64,000 bases of DNA from Microbacterium sp. ACRRU (GCF_022346945.1 NZ_JAKRNI010000001.1:1-64000), one strand, 5' to 3'; shown: positions 1 to 12,064, counted from the first letter of the stretch. Made by a program: numbers and translations. Notes: generated from the sequence alone by a model not told the origin.

Positions 1-53
1 GGCTCGGTCTGCTCCTGCAGCCCGAGCCCGTCCTGGTGAACGTCGAGCTGTAG
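1..53 (+). CDS. 3' end of an unidentified protein (partial)
   Basis: Only the last 16 codons and a TAG stop are inside the window. The visible tail is hydrophobic then Pro/Glu/Val-rich (LGLLLQPEPVLVNVEL). This is too short to assign a family, and the frame is chosen only because it runs open to a stop that is followed 10 bases later by the 64-base stem-loop seen after other genes here. It would be convergent with hrpA. Confidence 0.35.
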   Translation, partial: LGLLLQPEPVLVNVEL

Positions 54-63
54 CCCCTCCAGG

Positions 64-127
64 GCGCGAGTCGCCAGGATTTGTCGCCCCGGCGCAGCCG
101 GCGGCGACAAATCCTGGCGACTCACGC
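64..127. repeat. 64-base stem-loop repeat, copy A
   Basis: Two 25-base arms (64-88 and 103-127) pair with one mismatch around a 14-base loop that is itself palindromic (CCGGC..GCCGG). The arms carry the shared cores GAGTCGCCA and TTTGTCGCC. It lies between two convergent gene ends, 10 bases after the stop at 51-53 and 15 bases past the hrpA stop. Copies B and C have the same total length and geometry. It could act as a bidirectional terminator, an mRNA 3'-end stabiliser, or be a REP-like mobile palindrome. There is no T-tract. Confidence 0.9.
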
Positions 128-142
128 CCGTGAGTGAGCGAC

Positions 143-3100
143 CTACGCCGACGTGAGGGCCTTTGCCAGGCGCTGCGGAGAGACCGGTTCGACCGTCCCG
201 AGGCGCTGGGCGAACAGGCTCACGCGGAACTCCTCCAGGAGCCACCGCGTCTGCACGAGGTTCGCCGGGGCGTCGGCCGGAAGGGGCGTCGCGCCCCCCG
301 CCTCGACGAAGCCGGCGGCGCCGCGCTCGTACTCGGTCATGCGCTGACGGTCACGGCCCGGGTTGTCGGGCAGGGTCTTCACCCGGTCCAGAGCACCCGC
401 GAGGTACCGGGGCAGATGCGCCAGGCGGGCCAGCCCGGTGCGCGAGATGAAGCCGGGGAAGATCAGGCCCTTCAGCTGCCCCCGCACGTCGTTCAGGGCC
501 CCGAGCAGCGTGATGGAGGAGGCATCCTTCATCGCCCGCTCGACCTCGCGCTGCGCGAGCAGGATCTTCGCGACGAGCGACACGGCCTTAAACGTCTCGT
601 CGACCGACGCCGCGGAGAAGGCGTCACGGACGCGCTCGAAGTCGGCTTTGGTGCGGACGATCCCGCCGGATGCCGTGCGCCGGAGCACGTCGTCGGCGAC
701 GGCGACCCGCGCGTCTTCGATCAGTGCTTTGGCGTTCTGGTACGGCGACGCCGCCAGCGCCAGCTTCTCGTTCGCGGTGAGGTGGTCGAGCACGTAGGTT
801 GCCGGAGAGGGGACGGCGAGCAGCATCAAGCGGAGGATGCCGGCACGCGTGTGCCGCGCGGCCTCCTCCGGCGTCGCCTCCACGCGGAGCGCGACGCTGT
901 CCCCCTCGTCGATGAGCGCCGGATACCCGCGCACGACACCGCCGGCGACCGGGGTGTCCACGACCTCGGCGAGGTCGTCGAGATCCCACGTCGTGAGCTT
1001 CGCGCGAGAGGCGAAGGCGGGGGATGCCTCGACGACACGCGCCGCGGCCGTCCGCACCGGAGTACGCGCGATCGTCGACTCCACGCTCGAGCGCGCACGA
1101 TCGGCGAGTCGTCGCTGCAGCGCGCCCAGGTCGCGGTCGGAGCCGACGGCGCGGCCGCGGGGGTCGACGGCGCGGAACGACATCATGAGGTGCCCGGGCA
1201 CACGATCGAGTTCGAAGTCCGCGGCGCTCACGCGCTGGTTCGCCACGCGCTGCACCAGCGCCGCGAGCGCGTCGACGAGCGTCGTCTTCGGAAGGCCGTT
1301 GGCATGCTCGGGGCCCTTCTCGGCGAGCTCGGCGCTGAACTTCTCGGCCCAGTCGGCGGCCGGGACGACGTTGCGGCGGATGGTCTTGGGCAGGGCCCGC
1401 AGCAGCGCGGTGACGAGTTCGTCGCGCATCCCCGGCACCTGCCAGTCGAAGCCGTCGGGGCGCAGCTGGGCGAGCAGCGGCAGCGGGACGACCACCGTCA
1501 CACCGTCATCCGGTGCTCCCGGCTCGAAGCGGTACGCGAGGTTCAGCGTCTGGTCGCCCTGCCGCCAACGGGCCGGGAAGGCGCGGTCATCGCCCTGCGC
1601 GCGGTCGCCGGTGAGATCGGACTCGCGCAGATCGAGCAGGTGCGGCGTGCGGTTCGAGGCATCCTTCCACCAGGTCTCGAACGAGCGGACGTCGGTGACG
1701 TCCGCGGGGATCCGTGCGTTGTAGAACGCGAACACCGCCTCGTCGCCGACGAGGATGTCGCGGCGACGCTCGCGCTCCTCGATCTTCTCGAGGAGGCGGC
1801 GCTGCTCCTGGTTGCGGCGGAGGAACGCGGTGAGGCGCTTGTCGAGCACCGACGGATCCCATTCGCCCTCGACGAGCGCATGCCGCACGAACATCTCGCG
1901 CGCGAGCGGTCGGTCGAAGCGGGAGAGCTGCACCCTCCGGCGACTGACGAGTTCGACACCGAACAGCGTGACCTTCTCGTAGGCGGCGGCGGAGCCGGCA
2001 TCCTTCGACCAGTGGGGCTCGCTCAGCGAACGTTTCACGAGATCGGGGGCCAGTTCTTCGGCCCACGCCGGGTCGACCGCCGCAACCGTGCGGGCGAACA
2101 GACGTGACGTCTCGACGAGCTCGGCGGCCATGACCGCGGAGGGACGCTTCTTCTTCAGTCCCGAGCCGGGGAAGATCGCGAACCGCGCGCCGCGCGCGCC
2201 GATGTACTCACCCTTCGTGGGGCGGGCGTCGCCGGGCGCCTTACGGTCCTTGGTCTGCGCGATCGTGCGCGGATCCAGGATGCCGATGTGCGACAGGAGC
2301 CCCGCCAGGATGGCGCGGTGGATGGCATCCCCCTGCGCGTGCCCCTCGGGTGCTTCTTCGCGCGACCCTCGCCGCGCTTCGGACGGTGCATGTCGCGAAC
2401 GGTGCGGTTGGGAGCGACCCGAAGCCGCAGTCTGGGCGCGACGCCGCTCGCGGCCGGCGCCAAGCAGCGACGTCAGCTGCCGGTGTACGTCGACCCACTC
2501 GCGCACGCGCACATAGTTGAGGTGCTCGCTGCGGCACAGCCGACGGAACGCGCTCGAACCGAGCTCGGCCTGCTTGTCCTGCAGGTACGCCCACAGGTTC
2601 AGCAGCGACAGGAAGTCGCTGGTCGGATCGGTGAAGCGGGAGTGGAAGCGGTCGGCTTCCTCACGCCGCTCCTCGGGACGCTCCCGGACGTCCTGGATCG
2701 ACATGCCGGCGACGATCGCCATGACCTCGGGCAGCACGTCGGTCTCGCGGGCCTCGAGCAGCATGCGGGCGAAGCGCGGGTCGATGGGGAGCCGCGCGAT
2801 CTCGCGTCCGATGCCGGTGAGCCGGGGACCGTGCTCGTTCCGCCGCCGCGACGGGTCGCCGTCCTCACGCACGTCGCGGTCGGTGTCCGCTCCCCGCGAC
2901 CCGGGTGCCGGCAGCTTCACGGCACCGAGCTCGACGAGCAGGTCGAACGCGGCCTTCACGCCGCGGGAGTCGGGCGGCGTGAGGAACGGGAAGGCCTGGA
3001 TGTCGCCGAATCCGAGCGAGAGCATCTGCAGGATGACGGATGCCAGGGAGGTCCGCAGGATCTCGGGCTCGGTGTACTCGGGGCGGCGGAGGAAGTCGTC

Positions 3101-4288
3101 CTCGGAGTACAGGCGGATCGCGATACCCGGCGACGTGCGGCCGGCGCGACCCGAGCGCTGCTGCGCGGAGGCTTGAGACACGGCCTCGATCGGCAGGCGT
3201 TGGATCTTGGACCGGTTGCTGTACCGCGAAATGCGCGCGGTGCCCGTGTCGACGACGTACCGGATGCCGGGAACGGTGAGGCTCGTCTCGGCGACGTTGG
3301 TCGCGAGGATCACGCGGCGACGGACGCCGGCGACCGTGGAGCGTTCGAACACGCGGTGCTGCTCCGCGGCCGAGAGACGCCCGTAAAGGGGGAGGACCTC
3401 GGTCGGGGCGGCATCCTTCTGGTACGCCCCGCGGATCGCGTCCGCGGCATCCCGGATCTCGGCCTCGCCGGGGAAGAAGACGAGGACATCGCCCGCGGGC
3501 TCCCGGTCGAGCTCGCGCAGCGCCGCGACGACGGCACCGACCTCGTCGACGTCGTCGGTGTCGCGCTTGCCCGCTGCCGGGCTGCGGAGCTTCTTGCGTT
3601 GCGGCGCGGTCCTGCCGGCATCCGGGTCGGAATCGCCGTCGTCCTCCGGAGACGGTTCCGCTCCATCGAGCGGCCGGTAGCGGATCTCGACCGGATAGGT
3701 TCGGCCGGACACCTCGATGACGGGCGCCGGGATCGGGTCGCCGCCGGGCTGTGCGGGGGCGGCGGCGAAGTGTCGCGCGAAGCTCTCGGGATCGATCGTC
3801 GCCGACGTGACGATGATCTTGAGGTCGGGCCGCTGCGGCAGGATGCGCCGCAGGTATCCCAGCAGGAAGTCGATGTTCAGCGAGCGTTCGTGCGCCTCAT
3901 CGACGATGATCGTGTCGTAGCGGCGCAGCAGACGGTCGCGGTGGATCTCGTTGAGCAGGATGCCATCGGTGACAAGCGCCACACGGGTGTCGGCTGACAC
4001 CTTGTCGGTGAAGCGCACCTTGTAGCCGACCGTGGACCCGAGCGGCACCTGCATCTCTTCCGCGATGCGCTCCGCGATGGTCCGCGCGGCGATGCGGCGC
4101 GGCTGCGTGTGCGCGATCGAGGTGCGGCCGAGCTCGAGGCAGATCTTCGGCAGCTGCGTCGTCTTTCCCGACCCCGTCGCGCCGGCGACGATCACGACCT
4201 GGTGGTCGCGGATGGCGCGCGCGATCTCGTCCCGCGCGGTGCTGACGGGCAGCTCGGGCGGGTAGACGATGACGGGTTCACCAGACAC
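143..4288 (-). CDS. hrpA: ATP-dependent DEAH-box RNA helicase HrpA
   Basis: Large (about 1381 aa) superfamily 2 RNA helicase acting on RNA or stalled ribosome complexes in the cytoplasm. Visible motifs are Walker A GATGSGKT (residues 36-43), the DEAH box (130-133) followed by ERSLN, SAT (TSATIDP), and the late helicase motifs QRSGRAGRTSPG. The long C-terminal HrpA-specific half includes the OB-fold/DUF3418-type region. Length fits the actinobacterial HrpA family. An ATG exists upstream at 4366, but it lies inside stem-loop copy B and adds residues unlike the family. I chose the GTG at 4288, which begins just before the conserved ATPase. It contains at least 14 GGATGCC/GGCATCC heptamers. Confidence 0.93.
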   Translation of the reverse strand: MSGEPVIVYPPELPVSTARDEIARAIRDHQVVIVAGATGSGKTTQLPKICLELGRTSIAHTQPRRIAARTIAERIAEEMQVPLGSTVGYKVRFTDKVSADTRVALVTDGILLNEIHRDRLLRRYDTIIVDEAHERSLNIDFLLGYLRRILPQRPDLKIIVTSATIDPESFARHFAAAPAQPGGDPIPAPVIEVSGRTYPVEIRYRPLDGAEPSPEDDGDSDPDAGRTAPQRKKLRSPAAGKRDTDDVDEVGAVVAALRELDREPAGDVLVFFPGEAEIRDAADAIRGAYQKDAAPTEVLPLYGRLSAAEQHRVFERSTVAGVRRRVILATNVAETSLTVPGIRYVVDTGTARISRYSNRSKIQRLPIEAVSQASAQQRSGRAGRTSPGIAIRLYSEDDFLRRPEYTEPEILRTSLASVILQMLSLGFGDIQAFPFLTPPDSRGVKAAFDLLVELGAVKLPAPGSRGADTDRDVREDGDPSRRRNEHGPRLTGIGREIARLPIDPRFARMLLEARETDVLPEVMAIVAGMSIQDVRERPEERREEADRFHSRFTDPTSDFLSLLNLWAYLQDKQAELGSSAFRRLCRSEHLNYVRVREWVDVHRQLTSLLGAGRERRRAQTAASGRSQPHRSRHAPSEARRGSREEAPEGHAQGDAIHRAILAGLLSHIGILDPRTIAQTKDRKAPGDARPTKGEYIGARGARFAIFPGSGLKKKRPSAVMAAELVETSRLFARTVAAVDPAWAEELAPDLVKRSLSEPHWSKDAGSAAAYEKVTLFGVELVSRRRVQLSRFDRPLAREMFVRHALVEGEWDPSVLDKRLTAFLRRNQEQRRLLEKIEERERRRDILVGDEAVFAFYNARIPADVTDVRSFETWWKDASNRTPHLLDLRESDLTGDRAQGDDRAFPARWRQGDQTLNLAYRFEPGAPDDGVTVVVPLPLLAQLRPDGFDWQVPGMRDELVTALLRALPKTIRRNVVPAADWAEKFSAELAEKGPEHANGLPKTTLVDALAALVQRVANQRVSAADFELDRVPGHLMMSFRAVDPRGRAVGSDRDLGALQRRLADRARSSVESTIARTPVRTAAARVVEASPAFASRAKLTTWDLDDLAEVVDTPVAGGVVRGYPALIDEGDSVALRVEATPEEAARHTRAGILRLMLLAVPSPATYVLDHLTANEKLALAASPYQNAKALIEDARVAVADDVLRRTASGGIVRTKADFERVRDAFSAASVDETFKAVSLVAKILLAQREVERAMKDASSITLLGALNDVRGQLKGLIFPGFISRTGLARLAHLPRYLAGALDRVKTLPDNPGRDRQRMTEYERGAAGFVEAGGATPLPADAPANLVQTRWLLEEFRVSLFAQRLGTVEPVSPQRLAKALTSA

Positions 4289-4314
4289 AGCCTTCCAGCC
4301 TATCGGCCCCCATC

Positions 4315-4378
4315 GCGTGAGTCGCCAGGTTTTGTCGCCGCGCGGGACGCGCAGGCGACAAGACATGGCGACTCAGGC
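4315..4378. repeat. 64-base stem-loop repeat, copy B
   Basis: Arms 4315-4339 and 4354-4378 with a 14-base loop (GCGC..CGCG). There are three mismatches between the arms, so this is the most decayed copy. It starts 26 bases upstream of the hrpA start codon and ends 3 bases past the stop of the GH3 gene, which is read leftwards from the right, so it sits directly after that stop. An ATG inside the right arm creates a false N-terminal extension of hrpA. Confidence 0.88.
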
Positions 4379-4381
4379 GGG

Positions 4382-5557
4382 TCAGGGCGCCTTCGCGGCG
4401 AGGACTCGGCGAGCGGCGGCATCCACCTTCGCGGCGAACGCCGGGTCGGCTTGGGCCTTCGCGATCACCGCCTGACGCATCTCGGGGTAGACCGAGGAGT
4501 CGGCCGAGACGAGCAGCAGATCGATCCCGGCGTCGACCGCGAGCGTCGCTCGGTCAGCGGGCGGCCACGGTCGCACCTGCTGCGCGGCCGAGAGGTCGTC
4601 GGTCGTGACGACGCCGTCGAAACCGACCGTGTCGCGCAGCACGCCCACGACCGTCGGCGAGAACGCGGCGGGGGAGTTCGCGTCGATCTTGGCGTAGATC
4701 GCGGTGGAGAGCATGACCACCGCGGGACCCTGCGGGAGGACGGTGCGATAGACGCCGACGTCGGGACCGTCGGCGGTGACGAAGTCGTCGGTGACACCGG
4801 AATTCGTGTCGGTGTTCTCGCCCACGTGCCCGAGCCCGGGGAAGTGCTTGAACGTGGGAAGGATGCCGCCGTCGCGCATCCCCTGCGCGAACGCCCCGGC
4901 CTTGGCGGCAACGGTGGCGCCGTCGTAGCCGTACTCGCGGGCGAGCTCGCCGATGGGCGGATTGCTCTGCGCGGTCTCGGGGCTCGTCACGACGTCCGCG
5001 ACGGGAGCGAGGTTCATGTTCACGCCCGCCTGCGCCAGCTGTCGGCCCCACGTTGCGGCGTTGGCGCGGAGCGTGGCGTCGTCCTGCTGTCCCTGGTCGA
5101 CGGCGGAGGGGATGTCATCGAATCCCGGCCCGGACAGCACCTGAACGGTGCCCCCCTCCTGGTCGGTCGCGACCCACAGCTCCGGCTGGCCCGTTGCCAC
5201 CACCGAGGTGAACCCGCTCACCAGGTCGGCGGTCGCCTGCGCGCCGGCATCCGACCGGCCGTGGAGGAAGATGCCGCCGATGCGATCGTCGCGCACCGCG
5301 GCCAGGGTCGTCGGGTCGGTGCCGTTCACAGACGTCCCGACCATGAACATCTGCCCGACTTTGTCCTCGAGGCTCCAGCCGGCGAGGGGATCAGGTGTCG
5401 GCGTGGGGGTGGGAGCGGGGGTCGCTGTTGCTGACGGCGTCGGCGTCGCGGAGGGTGTTGGCGCCGGTTCGGGAACGCAGCCGGCGAGCGCGACGGCGGC
5501 GAGCAGGAACAGGACCATGGACCGCGCAGTCTTCGTCACCCCTCGATCGTCGCGCAT
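4382..5557 (-). CDS. Glycoside hydrolase family 3 lipoprotein (NagZ/LpqI-like)
   Basis: Predicted exported lipoprotein (lipobox LAGC, Cys27), then a Pro/Thr-rich linker (about residues 30-57) and a GH3 N-terminal TIM barrel. The family hydrolyses beta-linked N-acetylhexosamine, usually during peptidoglycan recycling. Visible are TDQEGG (131-136), KHFPGLGH (237-244) and a C-terminal TTDDLSA that carries the likely nucleophile Asp. Where NagZ enzymes have the D-S-H acid/base dyad, this protein reads D-T-N, so the mechanism or substrate may differ. The ATG at 5557 has GGAGG six bases upstream; a GTG one codon earlier is too close to it. It follows the LCP gene by 33 bases on the same strand, suggesting a cell-wall operon. 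Confidence 0.85.
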   Translation of the reverse strand: MRDDRGVTKTARSMVLFLLAAVALAGCVPEPAPTPSATPTPSATATPAPTPTPTPDPLAGWSLEDKVGQMFMVGTSVNGTDPTTLAAVRDDRIGGIFLHGRSDAGAQATADLVSGFTSVVATGQPELWVATDQEGGTVQVLSGPGFDDIPSAVDQGQQDDATLRANAATWGRQLAQAGVNMNLAPVADVVTSPETAQSNPPIGELAREYGYDGATVAAKAGAFAQGMRDGGILPTFKHFPGLGHVGENTDTNSGVTDDFVTADGPDVGVYRTVLPQGPAVVMLSTAIYAKIDANSPAAFSPTVVGVLRDTVGFDGVVTTDDLSAAQQVRPWPPADRATLAVDAGIDLLLVSADSSVYPEMRQAVIAKAQADPAFAAKVDAAARRVLAAKAP

Positions 5558-5587
5558 CACTCGCCTCCGCGCACCTGGGCTGAGTAG

Positions 5588-7759
<2,172 letters not shown>

Positions 7760-7773
7760 GGACGGATGAGACG

Positions 7774-9612
7774 CTGAACCGCCTCGCGAACGCCTCGAGC
7801 CCCTACCTGCGGGCCCACGCCGACAATCCCGTCGCGTGGTTCCCGTGGGGGCCCGAGGCGTTCGCCGTCGCGGCCGAGCGCGACGTTCCCGTGCTCGTGT
7901 CCATCGGCTACAGCACGTGCCACTGGTGTCACGTCATGGCGCGGGAGTCGTTCCAGGATGCCGAGACCGCCGCGCTCGTCAACGACGGGTTCGTGGCGAT
8001 CAAGGTCGACCGCGAAGAGCACCCCGACGTCGACGCGGCCTACCTCGACGCCGCCTCCGCGTTCACGCCGCACCTGGGATGGCCCCTGACAGCATTCGCC
8101 TCGCCGGACGGCCGCGTCTTCTACGCCGGCACGTACTTCCCGCCGGAGCCGCGCGGACAGCTTCCCTCGTTCCGCCAGGTGCTCGCTGCCGTTCGCGAGG
8201 CCTGGACCGAGCGGCGAGCCGAAGTGGATGCCACGGGCACCGCCCTCCGCGAGGCGCTTGCCGCCGCAGCCCCCGCCGCGGCCGAGGCGCTCCCGTCCGC
8301 CGACGCGCTCGCCGATGCCGTCGCGGCCGTCGTTGCCCGCGAGGATCACGAGTTCGGCGGGTTCGCGGCGGGCGCCGCCGTCGAGTCGCCGAAGTTCCCG
8401 AACACCCCGGTGTTGCGCCTGCTGCAGCACCCCGCACTGGCGTCCCTCGCCCCCGAGGCCGCGAGCGTGGCATCCCGCGCCCTAGCGGCGATGACGGGGT
8501 CCGAGCTGCGCGACCCGGTCGAGGGCGGATTCTTCCGCTACGCCACGCGCCGCGACTGGACCATCCCGCACTACGAGCGGATGCTGACCGACAACGCCGG
8601 ACTCGTCGAGGTCGCGCTCGCCGCGGGCGACGACGGGACCGCCGCCGAGACCGCGCGGTTCCTCGTCGACGTCTTGCAGTTGCCGTCCGGGGGGATCGCC
8701 GCCGCGCAGGACTCCGAGTCGATCATCGACGGGCAGCGTTCCGAGGGCGGCTACTACCGGGCCACCGATCGTTCGCAGCTGGCGCCCCCGGCCCTCGACG
8801 CCAAAGTGGTCACGGGCTGGAACGGGCACGCGATCGCCGCGCTGGCCGCCGCCGGTGCCCGGACGGATCCGCGATTCGTGGAGGCCGCCCGGTGGGCCGC
8901 CGACACCGTGCTCGAGAACAACGTCGCCGACGACGGGTCTCTGCGGCGCGCGTCGCTCGACGAGATCCGGTCCGCCGCTCCCGCGACGCTCGAGGACTAC
9001 GGCGGGCTGGCGCGCGGTCTGCTCGTCCTCGCACGCGTCACCGGGGAAGTGGCGTACGCCGAACGGGCGCGCGCCCTCGTCGACGCGTGCGTCGGGGCCG
9101 ATGGCATCCACCCGCCCGGTGGGGGCGATCCCGTACTCGCCCGGCAGGGGATGCAGCCGCAGGGTGTTCCCAGCGACGGCGCGGCTCCATCGGGGCCGTC
9201 GGCGTTCGCTGCCGCGGCCCTGGACCTGTGGCGGATGGGTGCGGGGGAGCGCTACCGCGAGGCAGCGGCGATGCTCGTCCGGGCGGCTGCGCCCGCGGCG
9301 CTGGGGGCACCGCTCGCCTACGGGGCGATCCTGGAGGTGGCGCTGGGGCTGGCGACGCCGCCCCGTCAGCTCGTCGTGGTCGGGGAGACGGACTCCGAGA
9401 TCGCCGACGTGGCCCGCCGCGTCGTGGCCGACGTCATCGCGGTGGTCACCCCCGCTCAGGCGACCGCCTTCGCTCAGGCCGGCTTCGCGCTCTTCGAGGG
9501 CAAGGTCGCCCGCGACGGCGGGGCAACCGCCTACGACTGCCGGGCGTTCACCTGCGCGCTTCCGACCTCCGATCCCGCCGCGCTGGAGACACCGCGGCGC
9601 ACGTCCGCGTAG
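7774..9612 (+). CDS. Thioredoxin-like DUF255 protein (YyaL/SSP411 family), apparent CTG start
   Basis: About 612 aa. The N-terminal DsbH/DUF255 thioredoxin-fold region carries the diagnostic CHWCHVM motif, followed by a six-hairpin glycosidase-like alpha/alpha barrel. Family function is not well defined; roles in sugar epimerisation or redox have been proposed. Homologues begin MxNRLANxxSPYL, and here the frame gives [12 protein letters not shown] with no ATG, GTG or TTG available. The only in-frame candidate is CTG at 7774, 14 bases after the AKR stop, with GAGGA about 11 bases upstream. A frameshift after the ATG at 7766 is the alternative. The 3' end overlaps the convergent glycosyltransferase gene by 82 bases. 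Confidence 0.85.
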   Translation: MNRLANASSPYLRAHADNPVAWFPWGPEAFAVAAERDVPVLVSIGYSTCHWCHVMARESFQDAETAALVNDGFVAIKVDREEHPDVDAAYLDAASAFTPHLGWPLTAFASPDGRVFYAGTYFPPEPRGQLPSFRQVLAAVREAWTERRAEVDATGTALREALAAAAPAAAEALPSADALADAVAAVVAREDHEFGGFAAGAAVESPKFPNTPVLRLLQHPALASLAPEAASVASRALAAMTGSELRDPVEGGFFRYATRRDWTIPHYERMLTDNAGLVEVALAAGDDGTAAETARFLVDVLQLPSGGIAAAQDSESIIDGQRSEGGYYRATDRSQLAPPALDAKVVTGWNGHAIAALAAAGARTDPRFVEAARWAADTVLENNVADDGSLRRASLDEIRSAAPATLEDYGGLARGLLVLARVTGEVAYAERARALVDACVGADGIHPPGGGDPVLARQGMQPQGVPSDGAAPSGPSAFAAAALDLWRMGAGERYREAAAMLVRAAAPAALGAPLAYGAILEVALGLATPPRQLVVVGETDSEIADVARRVVADVIAVVTPAQATAFAQAGFALFEGKVARDGGATAYDCRAFTCALPTSDPAALETPRRTSA

Positions 9613-10793
9613 ATCGCGAGGTACGCCGCAGCGGGGGCGGGCGGGGGCGGAACCGGGGTCGTCGGTCGTGGACCGTCCGCCAATGCCGACGCGAGAGCCG
9701 TTGCCCAGGCGCCCGGGTCGGAGAAACCGGTCACGGTGCGGATCCCCTCGCCGTAGAGATCAGCGAGCTCGGGCAGTCCGCCGACGTGGGAGGCCACGAC
9801 CGGCGTTCCCGCTTGGAGCGCCTCGGCCGCGACGCGGCCGAACGGCTCGTGCCATTGGGTGGGGACGGCCAGCACGTCGCAGCGGGCGAGGAGGTCGCCG
9901 GGGTCGACGTAGCCGAGTTGGACGCACGCGCCGGCGGCGTACTCGAGGGCATAGCGGTCCGTGAGGGCGCGTCCGTAGGACGTGGGTCCGCCGGCGACCA
10001 GCAGACGGACTTCGATGCCGCCCGCCCTCAAGAGACGGACCGCCTCGTGCAGGATGCCGACCCCCTTGTCGGCGTCCAGACGGCCGAGGTACCCCACGAC
10101 CGGGAGCCCGTCGGCCCGGTGGGACGGCGTCGCGCTCTCGGCGGTATCGCCGGAGGGGCGGGGGCGGTTGCGGACGATCGTCGGGGTGTCGTCGCGGCCG
10201 CGCACCCCGGCCGCCCTCATCCGGCGCCACACGTAGTCGCTCACCCCGACCACGCGGCGGGGGCGCAGCCACGACAGGGTGAAGGGTGCCTTGAGGATGC
10301 GGCAGCGCAGGCTCCGGCGGGAGCACACGGAGTGGTTGTGCTCGCCGAACGACGACGTGCAGACGAGGGAGTAGTCCCGCACCGTCTGGACCGTCGGGAC
10401 GCGTCGGACGGCGAGCCATGCCAGCCAACCGAACCCGGCGATGTTGTTGAGGTGGACGACGTCCGGCCGTCCCTGGCGGATCTCCGCACGCAAGGCCGCG
10501 TACTCGCGAAGTCGCAGGAGCTCTCCCACGTGCCACAGGGCCCGAGCCCACCGGGCCGGATGGCGCCCCTCGGGGTGCAGGCGCCGTCGCCACAGGCGTC
10601 GGACCGAGACCCGTCCGGGCTCCGGGGACGCATCGGCGTCGCGGTGGGCGTCGCGTCGACTGCGCGGGGCGAGACACAGGACCCGGACGACGTGCCCGTC
10701 GGCCGCGAGGTCTTCGGCCAGCTCCTGCACGGAGAGCTCGGCGCCGCCGATCACGAAGGGAGGGTACGACGTGTTGACGAGCAGCACCTTCAC
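9531..10793 (-). CDS. GT4-type glycosyltransferase
   Basis: 420 aa retaining glycosyltransferase with two Rossmann-like halves. The N-terminal [19 protein letters not shown] is the acceptor-side glycine loop, and the C-terminal [21 protein letters not shown] is the nucleotide-sugar EX7E-type motif of GT4. Probably builds exopolysaccharide, capsule or glycolipid; donor and acceptor are unknown. I chose GTG 10793 ([12 protein letters not shown], the first strand). It sits seven bases after a GATAAT -10 box, so the message is likely leaderless. The last 82 bases overlap the convergent DUF255 gene. Confidence 0.87.
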   Translation of the reverse strand: MKVLLVNTSYPPFVIGGAELSVQELAEDLAADGHVVRVLCLAPRSRRDAHRDADASPEPGRVSVRRLWRRRLHPEGRHPARWARALWHVGELLRLREYAALRAEIRQGRPDVVHLNNIAGFGWLAWLAVRRVPTVQTVRDYSLVCTSSFGEHNHSVCSRRSLRCRILKAPFTLSWLRPRRVVGVSDYVWRRMRAAGVRGRDDTPTIVRNRPRPSGDTAESATPSHRADGLPVVGYLGRLDADKGVGILHEAVRLLRAGGIEVRLLVAGGPTSYGRALTDRYALEYAAGACVQLGYVDPGDLLARCDVLAVPTQWHEPFGRVAAEALQAGTPVVASHVGGLPELADLYGEGIRTVTGFSDPGAWATALASALADGPRPTTPVPPPPAPAAAYLAIYADVRRGVSSAAGSEVGSAQVNARQS

Positions 10794-10963
10794 TCGTGCG
10801 ATTATCGCCGTGTCACCGGCCCCGTTCTTCGGGTCGTCCCTGGAGTCGTCTCTGCGCTCACCAGAGGTCGAGCCTTCATTCACCATGACCGCGATCGGCG
10901 CTGGCCGAGAGCCGTCTCGTCGGTCAGGATGTGGGGGTACCCGATCGCTCGAGGAGGAGCACC

Positions 10964-12055
10964 ATGTCCGCGCACGCCATTCCCGACACCCCCGAGATCC
11001 GCGCCCGGATGGATGCCGCTCAGGCTGAGGGGATGGCCGCGCTCGGTCTGCACGGGAGCGAGGTGCAGGCCTGGGAGGACGGCTATCGCGCCGCCGAGGC
11101 CGCCGACTCGACCTTCGAGTGGTGGTACTTCGACTGCCAGTTCGACGACGGCTCGACCCTCGTGGTCACCTTCTCGAACAAGCCGCACACCGACCCGGGT
11201 GGGCCAATCACACCGACCGTGCTGGTCATCCGCCAGCTCGCCGACGGAACACGGACCCACGTCGAGCCCTCTTTCCCCGCGGAATCGTTTGCGGCCGAGA
11301 CCACCCGGTGCGATGTGCGCATCGGCGCCAACACGGTGACCGGAGACCTCGACACCTACCGGTTGCACGTGGATGTCGAGGGCCTGACCGCCGACGTCAC
11401 AATCCATCGCGCCGCGCCGTCGTGGCGGCCGGGCGCCGGGATCACTTTCTTCGACGCGGCCAAGACGCACTATCTCGCCTGGGTCGTTCCGGTCCCGTAC
11501 GGCACCGTGGAGGCGACGATCACCCAGAGCGGAAAGACCGTCACTCTGACGGGCACCGCGTATCACGACCACAACTGGGGCAACCACCTCATGGGGTCGT
11601 TCCTCGACCACTGGTTCTGGGGGCGCGCCCACCTCGGGGAGTACACACTCGTGTACGTGCAGATGACCACGAAGGGACTGTTCGGTCTGGGACAGATTCA
11701 GATCCCGACCTTCTACCTCGCGCGCGGCAACGAGGTACTGACCGATGACCTCTTGCCGCTTCGGCTCATCACAAGCGGCGAGGTCCCGGGTCCCGGACAC
11801 CAGACGTATCCCACGCGGCTCGAGTGGACGTGGGAACGCGAAGGCGACCGCATCGCCTTCACCGTCACGCAGCCGCGACTGATCGAGGCACTCGACATGC
11901 GCCCGCGACGATCGCCCCTGTCGGCCGTGCTGCACGCGGGGGAGCACCCGGAGTACTACGACTTCACCGCCGACGCCGAGCTCGACATCCGGCTCGGTAA
12001 CCTCGTCGACCGCGTCACGGGCCGGACGCTCTACGAGAAGATGATGTTCCGCTGA
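10964..12055 (+). CDS. CrtC/AttH-type lipocalin-like protein
   Basis: 363 aa, no signal peptide. Carries EWWYFD near residue 53 and YHDHNWGN in the second half, both hallmarks of the CrtC/AttH fold (two lipocalin-like barrels), which includes carotenoid 1,2-hydratases and hydroxyneurosporene synthase. No carotenoid genes are nearby, so the substrate is unclear; this is a family call. Strong Shine-Dalgarno GAGGAGGA precedes the ATG. Divergent from the glycosyltransferase across a 170-base spacer. Confidence 0.8.
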   Translation: MSAHAIPDTPEIRARMDAAQAEGMAALGLHGSEVQAWEDGYRAAEAADSTFEWWYFDCQFDDGSTLVVTFSNKPHTDPGGPITPTVLVIRQLADGTRTHVEPSFPAESFAAETTRCDVRIGANTVTGDLDTYRLHVDVEGLTADVTIHRAAPSWRPGAGITFFDAAKTHYLAWVVPVPYGTVEATITQSGKTVTLTGTAYHDHNWGNHLMGSFLDHWFWGRAHLGEYTLVYVQMTTKGLFGLGQIQIPTFYLARGNEVLTDDLLPLRLITSGEVPGPGHQTYPTRLEWTWEREGDRIAFTVTQPRLIEALDMRPRRSPLSAVLHAGEHPEYYDFTADAELDIRLGNLVDRVTGRTLYEKMMFR

Positions 12056-12064
12056 CGCGGGCGG

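Noticed and set aside
134..2107. 657-codon frame on the + strand opposite hrpA
   Set aside because: Arg/Gly-rich shadow of a well-supported gene in GC-rich DNA; no domain, and hrpA motifs are on the other strand.
7836..11339. 1167-codon + strand frame over DUF255 and glycosyltransferase
   Set aside because: Arg-rich shadow crossing several real genes and a promoter region.
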